From Rhynchopus euleeides (Eukaryota; Euglenozoa; Diplonemea; Diplonemida; Diplonemidae): a stretch of 64,000 bases of DNA. Shown here piece by piece: positions 45,537 through 56,325 of this stretch. The notes beneath the pieces are model-generated. The model made no database searches, was not told the DNA's origin, and saw only the letters and a program-made list of their open reading frames with translations. Both the position numbers and the translations under genes were made by a program. How positions within the stretch are numbered: the first letter of the stretch is position 1; each line of letters opens with the position of its first letter. The stretch spans positions 1,364,001 to 1,428,000 of the forward strand of contig OY723296.1 in assembly GCA_963210315.1 (NCBI GenBank), written 5' to 3'.

Positions 45537-46361
45537 ATGCAGAAGGTACTCAAGACAGCGCTGCTGGTGGCTGCGGTGTCAACAGGGGCCAACGGGCATG
45601 GCTACGTGAGCACCCCGCCGTCGCGCAACTACGGCTGCAAGACGGGGCTGAACAGCGGGTGCGGCGGGGCGCAGTATGAGCCGCAGAGTGTGGAGGGCCC
45701 CGACGGGTGGCCGGCAGGCGGGCCGCAGGGCGGGACGGTGGCAGCGGCGGGTGGGCGCTTCACGGCGCTGAACGCGCAGAGCAGCACGCGCTGGGGGAAG
45801 ACGCAGATGTCCAGCGGGTCCAACACCTTCACGTGGACCTTCACTGCGGGACATGTGACACGTGACTTCAAGTACTACATCACACGGCAGGGGTGGAACC
45901 AGAACCAGGCGCTGTCGAGCGCGTCGTTCGACACCACGCCCTTCTGCACTGTGGACGGGGGGATGCGTCGCGCAGGGTCGTCGGCCAGCCACCAGTGCAA
46001 CGTCCCCACACGCGAGGGGTACCACGTCGTCATGGCTGTGTGGGACGTGGGTGACACGCCGGCCAGCTTCTACAACGCCATCGACCTGAACTTCGGCGGC
46101 TCTGCACCTGCACCTGTGCCCAACCCGGTCCCTGTGCCGCCTGTGCCCGCACCTGTGCCTGTGCCTCCTGTCCCTGCGCCTGTGCCTGTGCCCAACCCGG
46201 TCCCTGTGCCGCCTGTGCCTGCGCCTGTTCCTGTCCCCCCTGTCCCGCAGCCTGGGTGCGGCAGCGGGATCCCCAAGTGGGGTGCGTGCCTCGGCAAGGA
46301 GGGGTGCTGCCGCAGCGGGCTGACGTGCACGGGCAACAAGTGGTGGAAGTCTTGCAAGTGA
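45537..46361 (+). CDS. AA10-type lytic polysaccharide monooxygenase with C-terminal knottin-like module
   Basis: A secreted copper enzyme expected to cleave chitin or cellulose oxidatively. The start at 45537 gives a 20-residue signal peptide ending ANG, leaving His21 as the new N-terminus ([14 protein letters not shown]), as required for the copper-binding histidine brace. The second brace His is in [13 protein letters not shown] (about residue 106) and the axial aromatic in [11 protein letters not shown] (about 177). [14 protein letters not shown] and [20 protein letters not shown] follow the bacterial GbpA/CBP21-type AA10 pattern. A Pro/Val linker (about 191-238, [14 protein letters not shown] repeats) leads to a 34-residue module with six Cys in the order C-x9-C-x5-CC-x5-C-x8-C and a WW pair before the last Cys. 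This resembles an inhibitor-cystine-knot or CBM1-like carbohydrate-binding fold. The catalytic domain looks complete. Confidence 0.9.
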   Translation: MQKVLKTALLVAAVSTGANGHGYVSTPPSRNYGCKTGLNSGCGGAQYEPQSVEGPDGWPAGGPQGGTVAAAGGRFTALNAQSSTRWGKTQMSSGSNTFTWTFTAGHVTRDFKYYITRQGWNQNQALSSASFDTTPFCTVDGGMRRAGSSASHQCNVPTREGYHVVMAVWDVGDTPASFYNAIDLNFGGSAPAPVPNPVPVPPVPAPVPVPPVPAPVPVPNPVPVPPVPAPVPVPPVPQPGCGSGIPKWGACLGKEGCCRSGLTCTGNKWWKSCK

Positions 46362-47837
46362 TCCTTCTGACAGCCTCCGCACACCCGCCACCGCCACCGC
46401 CACCGCCACGGAGTCCCGTTGTGCGGGTGTGCAGCGCTGTCCCCTCGGCCATTCTTCCTGCCCAAGGGGTTTGGTGCACTGGGCCCAGGGCTGCTCTTGA
46501 TACAAAGCCCTGAGCCACCCGATGCACCCCTTGGCCTTTTGTTCCAAGCCTTTTCTTTTAAATTTATATTTGAAGCCACCACAGACAGCGAGCCCCCATA
46601 GTATGCACGCATTTTTCATGCAGTGTCCCCCCCCCCGCCAGCGGCTGCACGTTGATACAGAGCTGCTGAGCAATTGGGTGCAACCATCCACACACAAGTG
46701 CGCATACGCCGCATGTGGGCTCAGCTGTGCGTGGCTTGTGCCCTTTATCGGCATTTTCCCTTTCTTTTGTTTTGCCGTCGCTTCTTGTTTCTCTTGTTTC
46801 TCTTTGATACATATACCCATACACGCATACCGACCGACCGACCGACACAATATACACACATTTGCTAAATCACCACGCGAAAGGAACTGGCTGGAAGGGT
46901 CTGCCTGGACTTTTGTCCGTGGCAGGAATCGCCCTGTCCCGCTTCGCCTCGCGTGTGTGATTGCTTTGCCGTGTGCTTCGACTATGCTGCACACTCTCAT
47001 GGAGGGCAGCAGAAGCACGCCTGACCAAGATCTGTGTGTGTCCATCTGTGTTTGCGATGAAGCGCCTTCTGGGTGTTTCCGTCGAAGAAGGCTCTTCTCG
47101 TGCTGTTGTTTTTATGCCAACCGCATCCTCAAAGCGAAGGTGGCGGCTGGGGGAGGTGCCTCTGGCCTGCGGTGTTGGAACTACCTTAGGGGGTGCCACG
47201 ACTGTCGCACGGCCAACGAGTGGTGTTTTGCTCCCTGCCTTCGCCCCTCCGTACGTCAGCTTGCAAAGCTGCAATGAACGGTGCCTAATGCAACGGAAAA
47301 GCGGTAGCTGAGCTGCTCCCCTATCTCCCACGAGACGCGTTTTTTTTGATAATATTACTAGTTACGAGCGACGAAGCGTAGCGAAGTCGCGAAGTAACGA
47401 AGGAAATCGTACGACTGAAGCTTTGGATTAGCACCTCATGCCACTTCACAGGGCCTCAACACAGCCTTGAGACAGCAAGTGTGCGCTCAACAAAAAGTAG
47501 TCCGGAACTGTTCTCCCACAGTTGCTGGACAGGGTGTCTATAGTAAAGCGAAAGGAGTACGATTTTTGATGTGTTTGTGTCTTATGTCCGAAGACCCCGA
47601 AGACCCCCACCCACCTCTCCCTCCACACCACACCACACCACACCGCCCTTCCCCAACACAGGACACCCCACACACCCCCAGCACACCCGGGGCGGCATGC
47701 GCTTTGTTGCGCCTCTCTTGCAGCGCCACCCCTCCACATGACCTCACCCCCACCCCGCCCCCCGGTTGTCCCACATGCATCCGCGTGCTTTGCTGCACTG
47801 TGAAACGCGACAGCCTGGCGTGACCCTGCCACGCAAT
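46362..47837. other. Intergenic region with repeat X interrupted by element Y
   Basis: No supportable gene. Repeat X lies in reverse orientation (about 47211-47346 and 47567-47597) and is split by element Y (47350-47566). TTTTTGAT on both sides of Y may be its target duplication. CACACCACACCACACC low complexity follows at 47625-47645, upstream of the next gene. Confidence 0.6.
47350..47566 (+). mobile_element. Short dispersed element Y, copy 2
   Basis: Nearly identical to 4485-4696 through its whole length, including the self-complementary start and the AGTACGA end. The uninterrupted target is seen in repeat X at 2459-2500. Confidence 0.75.
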
Positions 47838-48962
47838 ATGCCCGCCTCCGCAAACTCCGAAGAGCTGTGCAACCTGCTCGAGCGCCGTGCAGTAGACGCC
47901 CGCCGCGCCATGGAGGCGCTGTGCTCCCAACACTCTACCCACCGGCGCGACGACGCTGCCCGACTGCTGGGCCCCGCAAACGCGACCTCTCTCCAGCCCC
48001 AGCCCCACCGCGCCTGCCCCGGTGCCCCCTTAGGCACGGAAGCAGGGCCCTCCCAACCGGGACCCGCGAGGGGGACGCGCCTGCGGCGCGTGCCTCCGCC
48101 GTGCCCTCCTGCAGGTTTGCCAAAATCATGCCGCCTGGTGGGCGCGTTGACCCGGCAGCCGCAACTGGCCCCGCTGAAGCGGGTGGGCGGGTTGGTGGGC
48201 ACTTGCGGCTCCCTGGGTGTCACCGGGAGCACCCGAGCAACCGGTGGGCCAGGCTTGGCGAGGGAGGGAAAGGCGCGCCCCGGATGCATACCGCAGCCCG
48301 AGGCGAGGCATGTCACCATTGCGGATCCATTTGCGAAGGTGACGCTGGCCCCGCAGGGGCCCTCGGTGGCAGAGCTGAAGGAGCGGCCACCGCCCACCGA
48401 GGAGAGCGTGATGCTGCAGTGGGCTGCGTCGCTGCAGCAGGCGTGTGCGCGCGGGGTAGACCCGTGCCTAGAGATGGTGGAGGAGAAGCGCCTCAAGCGG
48501 CTGTACGACATGTTCCCGATGGAGCGGGGGAACCTTGCCTCGCTGCCGGCTAATAGCAGGTACAGCAGGCTGTCGGGGATATTCCAGGCGGATCCCGTGA
48601 CTGGGACGCTCGTGGGGGACGAGCCTCTTCCGACGCCGCAGCCAACAGAGCCAGAGCCGGTGGAGTGTGAGCCGAAGGCGTCGAAGTGGCAGGTCAGCAT
48701 GGTGTGTGATGTGTATAAGGGTCCCGGGCTGAGTTGTCTCGTTGTTGGCGCGCTCACTTTCGGCCAAGTGATCACATCGGAGGAGAGAATGGACGAGTGG
48801 GTAAAGTGTGACCTCGGCTGGGTGCGCCAGTTCAACCCCCGCATACAGTGTGAGGTGTTCCTTACAGAGGTGGTTGGCCCCAGCGTTCTGACAGGGAGCA
48901 TCACGATGTATGAAACGCTCGATCGTACTATGGCAAGGGTTCGGGCGCTGGTGAATGCGTGA
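47838..48962 (+). CDS. Unrecognised protein with a possible SH3b-like C-terminal domain (374 aa)
   Basis: The ATG at 47838 starts a helical segment (EELCNLLERRAVDARRAMEA). An in-frame ATG at 47775 is possible but would add a less protein-like stretch. The middle (about 45-165) is Pro/Gly/Arg-rich and probably disordered. From about 165 the sequence is better ordered: a helical region with WAASLQQACARGVDPCLEMV and EEKRLKRLYDMFP, then an acidic Pro-rich linker. Residues about 283-325 (MVCDVYKGPGLSCLVVGALT, FGQVITSEERMDEWVKC) have the spacing of a bacterial-type SH3 domain: xxGP-sxx-(V/G)-xLxxGqxVt...eWvk. No signal peptide. Function unknown; the SH3b suggestion is from pattern only. Confidence 0.65.
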   Translation: MPASANSEELCNLLERRAVDARRAMEALCSQHSTHRRDDAARLLGPANATSLQPQPHRACPGAPLGTEAGPSQPGPARGTRLRRVPPPCPPAGLPKSCRLVGALTRQPQLAPLKRVGGLVGTCGSLGVTGSTRATGGPGLAREGKARPGCIPQPEARHVTIADPFAKVTLAPQGPSVAELKERPPPTEESVMLQWAASLQQACARGVDPCLEMVEEKRLKRLYDMFPMERGNLASLPANSRYSRLSGIFQADPVTGTLVGDEPLPTPQPTEPEPVECEPKASKWQVSMVCDVYKGPGLSCLVVGALTFGQVITSEERMDEWVKCDLGWVRQFNPRIQCEVFLTEVVGPSVLTGSITMYETLDRTMARVRALVNA

Positions 48963-49394
48963 AAAAAATGGGTGATGTTGACTTCCCATCGCACTGTCCA
49001 TCACTTGAAGGTCATGGGGGCGTCGAGCTATTCCGATGGTGGCAAGCTCTGTTGTCCCAGCCGGTCCTTCCTTTCCAGGAAGGGCCGCTGCCAGTTGTGC
49101 TGTTGTGGAGAGTGGTGTCGGCTGCGGCCAACAGCCAAGCGAGGTTGTGTAGCAGGGGAGGGGGGTTTCGCAGTGCAGCCGCAGTGGGGATTCCCTGCCC
49201 GTGCTCTGCTCAGACCGACATGGGGGGCGGCATTCTCAATCTCTGCACGTGCGTGTGTGCATACTTCAGTGCGCCTTCTGTGCGAATGGCATCCTATCGG
49301 TGCATGTGCAAGACCCGGGAACCTCGAGATGGTATCCCCACCCCCGCCCCTACACTTGTTTGTGACAGCCCACCGTGCCCTCCTCCTACCGTAC

Positions 49395-51730
49395 CCTTGA
49401 GTGGCTCTCAGCCTGCACCCTGCACCCCGCACCCTGCAGCACACAGCCTACTCGACTCTCATCATGCACGCCTTCCTCCTCGGTGCGGTGGTGTACGCCC
49501 TTGCCGACCACCCGTACTGCGCCATGAGCTGCCCCACAGGGCTTTCCTGCTGCCGCACAGGCGACGACGGCGGGCACTGCTACAACAGCACGGCGGGGGA
49601 AGTGTGTGCATCGTGCCCCAGCACCTGGCATCAGCCCTGCTCTGCTGACAAGCCGCGTTGCTGCAGCCACACCCGCAGCAGCACGTACCCTGTGCCCTGC
49701 TACGGCGAGGGTGAGAAGTGCTGCACCGACAGCGGCAAGGTGGCATCGGATGCTGAGTTCTGTGTCGGGGCGTGTGGGGTGACAAGCGACCCGAACCTGA
49801 AGTGCTGCACTGCGCAGGAGGCGCTGTACGACAACCGCACGCATTGCTGTGCTGGGTCTGGCAGCGGCGCTGTTGTGTGCGACCTGAGCCTCGAACGCTG
49901 CACGGAATGCGGGTGCATCGCACTCAACGACACACGCACCGAGTGCTGCGGGGGGAGGAAGTACACCAACGACACACAGCAGTGCTGCAACAACAAGTCT
50001 GTGTGCTCGAAGTCCAACACCTGCAGTGACTGCGGATGCCTCTCGCGCCCCGATGTCGAAAAGTGCTGCCACAACAAGGTCTTCGTCCCTCTTGCAGGTG
50101 AGTCGTGCTGCTCAGCTGACGGGCAGACCCTCGTGTGCAAGGCCAACGTGACGTGCCACACATATCCCCTGGCGTCGGGCACTGCACCGATCTGCTGCGA
50201 TGACGGGTTGGATGTCTGTGAGGGTTACAACATGGGAACCTGCATGAACAGCAGCACATCCTTCTGCTGCAACGGCGAGATCTGTGCTCTCGGGCAGAAG
50301 TGTTGCCGCCAGGACTACTACGGGAGGTGCTGCTGAAGCAGAGCAGTGCCTCGCGTCCATACCAAGGGCTGAACCAGGGGGTGTGAGGGGCTCGGGGCAC
50401 GTCCACTGCTGAGGTGTGGCGTGCAACAAGCCCCCACCACCCCCGCACAGCCCATCGTTGTGTCACAGTGTGGCGTATATGCTGTCCAGCGAGGTGGGGG
50501 GAGAGGGGGAGGGCGGGGAGGGGTGGTGCCTGTTGTCGATACAAACAGGGGCTCCCCTCCTCCACCTCCCCCACCCCCGTACGCTGTCTTTTGTGTTCCC
50601 TCTCCCAACCGCTTTGTTTTTTGTTTTCGTGTTTGTTCTTCTTTTGTCGCAATTTTATTGCATAACGTGGTCATTCTAGTGGGCCACTGCCGCTGCTTCG
50701 GAGCACAAGCATCTTGCCCTTTCTGCACGTGACAACAGGGCACATCAAGCAGGCCGCTTGGTATACCCCTCTGTCGAGCTTCGTGTTCCGCACTGCTGTA
50801 GTGCCGTTCGTTGTGGTGAGCTTCAGTGCACCTATGCACAGTGGGTGTGCCTCTGTGCACCATATACCCACACGTGCCGTTCTTTGTTGTGCACGGTTCA
50901 ACTATCACTCATAGATTGTGCCGTCCCTTTTTTTGCTTCTGACCGTATGGCATCGCCAACTCCGTATTTTTTTTTGCCGCCAGGACTGCTCCGATCAGGG
51001 GGTTCGTGGTGGCCCTCCGTGTGACATTTTGTTTCGATAGTGGCGGAACCAACTTTTCTGTGCCGTTCGCTGGATATTGCGACCCCACCCACACCACACT
51101 TCAGCAGACTGAGGGAGTGGTGGTCACAGAGAGTGGGGGTCTGCGTGCCACCAAAGTAATGTTCCAGTGGGGGCCTTCGCTACGAGTCACAGGTCGCCTC
51201 ACCTCACCCAAGCAAATCCAATTGGGGACGCGCGCGTTGCGCATTGCCCCCACTCTTCACCGGGATTGAGGGCGTGAATTAATTTTCAACGTGCTTGTGT
51301 GTGAAACCATCCAGCAGAAGTGACAAAAATAACGCGTCAAAACAAACCAGCAAGCATCTGAGAAGTGGAGTTGTTGCCGGATGGTCTTGTGCCACTCCTC
51401 ATCCCACAGCCTTGCGGGGCGAGTGCAGCTTGCAGAGTCGCATGTGTTTGCTATGTCATGCGACACCCCTTCTGGTTCCATGCCACGCAACACCCAACCT
51501 GCTCCCAACACAACTTTGCATGAGGATAGCGCTCAGCGACGAAGAACCGCAAGCTCCTCACCCGCGAGCGGGATGTACCATCGCCTGTTGGAGGGGCATC
51601 TGCCACACAACAGGGGCTGTTGGTTTGGCCCTGCCTCATCTCGGCAGCTTGGTAGGTCAGAGGCTCGTCGGAGGAACAGAGCCACGAGGTACCCGTGACT
51701 CCGCCCCGCCCCGGCCCCTGCCCCTCCTTC
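49395..51730 (+). repeat. Tandem segmental duplication, unit 1
   Basis: This block, containing the first galaxin-like gene and about 1.4 kb downstream, is followed directly by unit 2 (51731-54618). The junction is at a shared CCCTT. Unit 1 is shorter: it lacks sequence equivalent to about 52925-53330 and about 53905-54070 of unit 2. The downstream non-coding part of both units holds no gene that I can support. Confidence 0.85.
49464..50336 (+). CDS. Galaxin-like secreted Cys-rich protein, copy 1 (290 aa)
   Basis: The start is at ATG 49464; the frame extends 5' only through a non-ATG leader. It has a short signal peptide (MHAFLLGAVVYALA) and then thirteen CC pairs spaced 10-25 residues apart, such as YDNRTHCCAG, TRTECCGG and NDTQQCCNN. 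This di-cysteine periodicity with (Y/T)xxxTxxCC context is the signature of galaxin-type repeats, known from coral skeletal matrix and other secreted proteins. NRT, NDT, NKS, NVT and NSS are possible N-glycosylation sites. No membrane span. The expected location is extracellular matrix, cell coat or secretion. It lies in the first of two tandem duplicated blocks. Confidence 0.8.
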   Translation: MHAFLLGAVVYALADHPYCAMSCPTGLSCCRTGDDGGHCYNSTAGEVCASCPSTWHQPCSADKPRCCSHTRSSTYPVPCYGEGEKCCTDSGKVASDAEFCVGACGVTSDPNLKCCTAQEALYDNRTHCCAGSGSGAVVCDLSLERCTECGCIALNDTRTECCGGRKYTNDTQQCCNNKSVCSKSNTCSDCGCLSRPDVEKCCHNKVFVPLAGESCCSADGQTLVCKANVTCHTYPLASGTAPICCDDGLDVCEGYNMGTCMNSSTSFCCNGEICALGQKCCRQDYYGRCC

Positions 51731-51799
51731 CCTTGAGTGGCTCTCAGCCTGCACCCTGCACCCCGCACCCTGCAGCACACAGCCTACTCGACTCTCATC
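50337..51799. other. Spacer between the galaxin-like genes
   Basis: Non-coding and mostly duplicated after the second gene. The part at 51250-51730, directly upstream of gene 2, is repeated at 54140-54618 (AATTAATTTTCAACGTG ... CCCCGGCCCCTGCCCC), so it is the 3' end of the duplicated unit. Confidence 0.6.
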
Positions 51800-54618
51800 A
51801 TGCACGCCTTCCTCCTCGGTGCGGTGGTGTACGCCCTTGCCGACCACCCGTACTGCGCCATGAGCTGCCCCACAGGGCTTTCCTGCTGCCGCACAGGCGA
51901 CGACGGCGGGCACTGCTACAACAGCACGGCGGGAGAAGTGTGTGCATCGTGCCCCAGCACCTGGCATCAGCCCTGCTCTGCTGACAAGCCGCGTTGCTGC
52001 AGCCACACCCGCAGCAGCACGTACCCTGTGCCCTGCTACGGCGAGGGTGAGAAGTGCTGCACCGACAGCGGCAAGGTGGCATCGGATGCCGAGTTCTGTG
52101 TCGGGGCGTGTGGGGTGACAAGCGACCCGAACCTGAAGTGCTGCACTGCGCAGGAGGCGCTGTACGACAACCGCACGCATTGCTGTGCTGGGTCTGGCAG
52201 CGACGCTGTTGTGTGCGACCTGAGCCTCGAACGCTGCACGGAATGCGGGTGCATCGCATTCAACGACACACGCACCGAGTGCTGCGGGGGGAGGAAGTAC
52301 ACCAACGACACACAGCAGTGCTGCAACAACAAGTCTGTGTGCTCGAAGTCCAACACCTGCAGTGACTGCGGGTGCCTCTCGCGCCCCGATGTCGAAAAGT
52401 GCTGTCACAACAAGGTCTTCGTCCCTCTTGCAGGTGAGTCGTGCTGCTCAGCTGACGGGCAGACCCTCGTGTGCAAGGCCAACGTGACGTGCCACACATA
52501 TCCCCTGGCGTCGGGCACGGCACCGATCTGCTGCGATGACGGGTTGGATGTCTGTGAGGGTTACAACATGGGAACCTGCATGAACAGCAGCACATCCTTC
52601 TGCTGCGCCGGCACGATCTGTGCTCTCGGGCAGAAGTGCTGCCGCGACGACAACTACGGGTGGTGCTGCTGATCCAGCGCGTCCATACCAAGGGTTTGAA
52701 CCAGAGGGTGTGATGGGCTCGGGGCACGTCCACTGCTGAGGTGTGGCGTGCAACAGGCCCCACCACCCCCGCACAGCCCATCGTTGTGTCACAGTGTGGC
52801 GTATATGCTGTCCAGCGAGGTGGGGGAGAGGGGGAGGGCGGGCGCTTGTTGCCGATTCTTACAGGGGCTCCCACTCCTCCACCCCCCGTACGCTGTCTTT
52901 TGTGTTCCCTCTCCCAACCGCTTTGATTTTTGCTTCTGCTTTTTAGCACACACGTAGTGTGGTTGGAAACCAGACGGCACCCCACCCCACGACTCATTTG
53001 CCCTTTTTCTTTTTTGTTAGTTCGGCGTAGCCAACTGGGGTAACTTTCTGTGCCTTTAGCTGGATCGTGTGCCCCCACTCACACCACTTCATCAGACCGG
53101 GGAGTGGTGTACACAAAGAGTGGGGTCTGCGTTCCAACAAAACAACTTTCGGCAGTAATTGGTTTGTTGTCTCGTTTTGCTGTCACTTTACGATTCAGCG
53201 GGGGCACAGATAGTTTTGTGTTCTTTTCACTACCACCCAGTGCGCCCCGCGCAGGGTTTGTGTGGGGTAGCGTTCAACAAAAGAAGAGAGACTGCATATC
53301 ATTTGTCAGAGTCGTGGGAAGCTGTCTGGTTTTGATTTGTGTTTGTTCTTGTTTTGTCCCAATTATATTGCACAACATGGTCAGTCTAGTGGCGCCACTG
53401 CCGCTGCTTCGGAACGCAAGCATCTTGCCCTTTCTGCACGTGACAACGGGGCACATCAAGCAGGCCGCTTGGTATACCCCTCTGTCGAGCTTCGTGTCCC
53501 TCACTGCTGCAGTGGCGTTCGTTATTGTGAACTTCAGTGCACCTACGCACCGTGGGTGCCTCTGTGCACCACACGCATGCCGTTCTTTGTTGTGCACGGT
53601 TTACTGAAACGATCAGTCATAGATTTTGCCCTCCCTTTTTTTGCTTCTGACCGTTTGGCATCGCCAACTCCGTATTTGTTTTGCCGCCAAGACCTCTGCT
53701 CTGTCAGGGTTTCGTGGTGGCCCTCCGTGTGACATTTTGTTTCGATAGTTTGGCGGAACCAACTTTTCTGTGCCGTTCGCTGGATATTGCGACCCCACCC
53801 ACACCACACTTCAGCAGACTGAGGGAGTGGTGGTCACAGAGAGTGGGGGTCTGCGTGCCACCAAAGTAATGTTCCAGTGGGGGCCTTCGCTACGAGTCAC
53901 AGGTCATCAGGGGGAGAAGGGATGCCCCTGGCCTTGTCTCACGCTTTCTCACCGGTAGAGGAGGCCCCTGTCGGTATTGGTTTGTTGGTACGTTTTTTGC
54001 TGGCAGTCTTCAGCGAGGGGCACAGATCGTTTCCCCACACAATGTGTGAGTCATGCACAGCACACCGGAGCGCGATATGAGAATACGGTCACCTCACCCA
54101 AGCAAATCCAATGGGATGTGCGCGTTGCGCATTTCCCCCTCACTTCATCGGGATTGAGGGCGTGAATTAATTTTCAACGTGATTGCGTGTGAAACCATCC
54201 AGCAGAAGTGACAAAAAGAACGCGTCAAAACAAACCAGCAAGCATCTGAGAAGTGGAGTTGTTGCCGGATGGACTTGTGCCACTCCTCATCCCACAGCCT
54301 TGCGGGGCGAGTGCAGCTTGCAGAGTCGCATGTGTTTGCTATGTCATGCGACACCCCTTCTGGTTCCATGCCACGCAACACCCAACCTGCTCCCAACACA
54401 ACTTTGCATGAGGATAGCGCTCAGCGACGAAGAACCGCAAGCTCCTCACCCGCGAGCGGGATGTACCATCGCCTGTTGGAGGGGCATCTGCCACACAACA
54501 GGGGCTGTTGGTTTGGCCCTGCCTCATCTCGGCAGCTTGGTAGGTCAGAGGCTCGTCGGAGGAACAGAGCCACGAGGTACCCGTCACTCCGCCCCGCCCC
54601 GGCCCCTGCCCCCCCTTC
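51731..54618 (+). repeat. Tandem segmental duplication, unit 2
   Basis: Second block, head to tail with unit 1. It also holds an internal, more diverged repeat: about 53030-53145 resembles about 53755-53870 (TTTCTGTGCC...GCTGGAT, [20 protein letters not shown] text), which suggests that unit 1 lost one copy by deletion. Confidence 0.8.
51800..52672 (+). CDS. Galaxin-like secreted Cys-rich protein, copy 2 (290 aa)
   Basis: Same length and architecture as copy 1. Only a few amino-acid changes are seen: SGSG to SGSD, CIAL to CIAF, and a cluster at the C-terminus where FCCNGEIC becomes FCCAGTIC and CCRQDYYGRCC becomes CCRDDNYGWCC. All cysteines are kept. Upstream DNA differs from copy 1 before about 70 bp from the start codon, so the two copies have different promoters. 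Confidence 0.8.
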   Translation: MHAFLLGAVVYALADHPYCAMSCPTGLSCCRTGDDGGHCYNSTAGEVCASCPSTWHQPCSADKPRCCSHTRSSTYPVPCYGEGEKCCTDSGKVASDAEFCVGACGVTSDPNLKCCTAQEALYDNRTHCCAGSGSDAVVCDLSLERCTECGCIAFNDTRTECCGGRKYTNDTQQCCNNKSVCSKSNTCSDCGCLSRPDVEKCCHNKVFVPLAGESCCSADGQTLVCKANVTCHTYPLASGTAPICCDDGLDVCEGYNMGTCMNSSTSFCCAGTICALGQKCCRDDNYGWCC

Positions 54619-55027
54619 CCTTTCAAACAAAGAAATGTACGCAGCGAAGCTTGTCTGGCATTGAACCCCCCCCCCCCCTTGCTGTTCTGTACCGCATCAG
54701 GGGTTGCGGGTTTGCGCACTCCTCCCAGTGCCGAAGGTATAGCGGGTGATTTCACCAGAACGCAACACGCACATCACACACATCCACGCAGGCCACACAA
54801 GGGGGAACGGACATCTCAGGGCATCACCGTCCCCCATACACAAACCACCACCACCACCCCCCGCACCATGGCGTCGCGTTGATGCACCACGCCTGGACTG
54901 TGGGCGACCCCTTCTCCTCCCCTCCCCCTTCCCTTCCCTTCCTGGCCCTCCTTGTGGTGCGGTGGTTTGATTTGAACGTGTTGCTCAGAAGCTTTTCAGG
55001 AGCTTCTTCGTATATTTTACATTGCCG
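54619..55027. other. Intergenic region
   Basis: A C14 tract near 54666-54679, CAC-rich low complexity (54840-54865) and CCCTTCC repeats. No gene. Confidence 0.6.
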
Positions 55028-56197
55028 ATGCTGAGCCAGCCGGCGAGCCGCTCCGTATGGTGCAGGGGCTGTGACAGCAGCACGCGCGCCAAGGATGTTG
55101 GCGGTGTGGAGCACTGCGCACGGTGTGACAATCAGGTGCGGGTCCCGTGGGTCGCAGCGCAGTTCGCACGCGACAAAGCCATATGGCAGCGTGCCACCGT
55201 CGCGGAGCAGCAGGGGCTTGCTGCCAGCCGCTTCCTCCGCTCCACCCCCGGCGGGTCGGGGTACTACACTGTAGTCGAGAAGACCCAGCCGCAGGCAAAG
55301 CGGGGCGCCACACTCCGCATCAACCACCTCCTGACTGAGAAGGCTGCCATATTCTCACAGTCGCTGCCCCCACCCCCGCCTCCGGCGGATCCGCTTGCCA
55401 GCAGCGCTGCGCCAACGCCAACCCCAACGTCAACGCCGACGCCGACCCCTCCCCCATCCCGCCCGTCGGCACCGCTGTTCGCCCCTCTGAAGCTGGTGGC
55501 GGTGTTCCCAAAAGTGCCCAAGCCGTCTGCAAAATACTCCCCTCCGCGCCACGCGCCTGCCGCAGAGGCGCAGCCCTCCAGAGCACCCGAGCCCGGGAAG
55601 CGGAAGCGCGAGATAGTGGATGGCCACTCCGACGGGGGTGGTGGTGCGGCTGCCCCCAATGCCCAGGCAGCCAAGAGGCGGCACTTTGCGGTGGTGACCC
55701 CGCGTGACCCTGCTGCGGCGGCGCGGATAGAGGACAGGCGATATAAGCAGCAGCCGCCCGCAGCGCTGACCGCCGAGATGCTCTCCAAGGTGGAGGTTCT
55801 GGTGTTGGAGGAGTTTGAAAAGGAGAAGGCGTATGCCGAAGCTTTCAAGAAGCATGTGAAGAACGAGCAGGACCTGGATTGCCCGGTGTGCTGCAGGCCG
55901 GAGATGCACAGGGTGGCGGAGGAGGGGTTCGGAGATTGCCGGACACACTACATCTACCCGGATAATGGCGAGCCATCTGCTTTCACCGCGGAGGATATGA
56001 AGCTGATAAGCGGACCCACGGTGTTCTTCAACACGGAGCTCTCGCGAGATCTCTGCCATAGGTTCAACCGGTTCGGCGCTGTCATAGAAGGGGGCGTAGA
56101 GATGTCCGAAAAGGTGCACCCCCATCAGCGGGCCGCCGCACGGCACGTCCAGCGAGATATGCGCCCCGAGGAGGACGATTTGATCCTTCTGGACTGA
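55028..56197 (+). CDS. Zinc-ribbon protein, probably nuclear, function unknown (389 aa)
   Basis: The ATG at 55028 is the first in frame. A four-Cys ribbon lies at residues 12-33 (CRGC ... CARC). A globular stretch to about 115 contains FARDKAIWQRATVAEQQG and the aromatic GYYTVVEKT. Residues about 116-185 are Pro/Thr/Ser-rich and disordered. GKRKRE (about 193-198) looks like a nuclear localisation signal. The C-terminal 150 residues are helical and charged, with CPVCC and further Cys/His (GDCRTHY) that may form a second zinc site, ending in an acidic EEDDLILLD. No family is recognised. A transcription or chromatin role is plausible from composition only. Confidence 0.7.
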   Translation: MLSQPASRSVWCRGCDSSTRAKDVGGVEHCARCDNQVRVPWVAAQFARDKAIWQRATVAEQQGLAASRFLRSTPGGSGYYTVVEKTQPQAKRGATLRINHLLTEKAAIFSQSLPPPPPPADPLASSAAPTPTPTSTPTPTPPPSRPSAPLFAPLKLVAVFPKVPKPSAKYSPPRHAPAAEAQPSRAPEPGKRKREIVDGHSDGGGGAAAPNAQAAKRRHFAVVTPRDPAAAARIEDRRYKQQPPAALTAEMLSKVEVLVLEEFEKEKAYAEAFKKHVKNEQDLDCPVCCRPEMHRVAEEGFGDCRTHYIYPDNGEPSAFTAEDMKLISGPTVFFNTELSRDLCHRFNRFGAVIEGGVEMSEKVHPHQRAAARHVQRDMRPEEDDLILLD

Positions 56198-56325
56198 TTG
56201 TTATATCTATATCAGGCAGTTTGTGGGGGGGAGGGGGGGGGGGTGTGTGGGGTGGGAGAGGATGGTGGCGTCGTGGCTGTGCTTTTGCGCACGGCCTGTG
56301 ATATCAAAAGGGGGTGGGGAGGGAA

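Noticed and set aside
45579..47045. 488-codon minus-strand frame
   Set aside because: Antisense to the LPMO gene; Arg/His-rich composition typical of shadow frames.
47744..48994. 416-codon minus-strand frame
   Set aside because: Antisense to the 47838-48962 gene; no start context or domain.
49401..49463. Upstream start for the galaxin-like protein
   Set aside because: It would begin at GTG and place the signal peptide internally; ATG 49464 fits.
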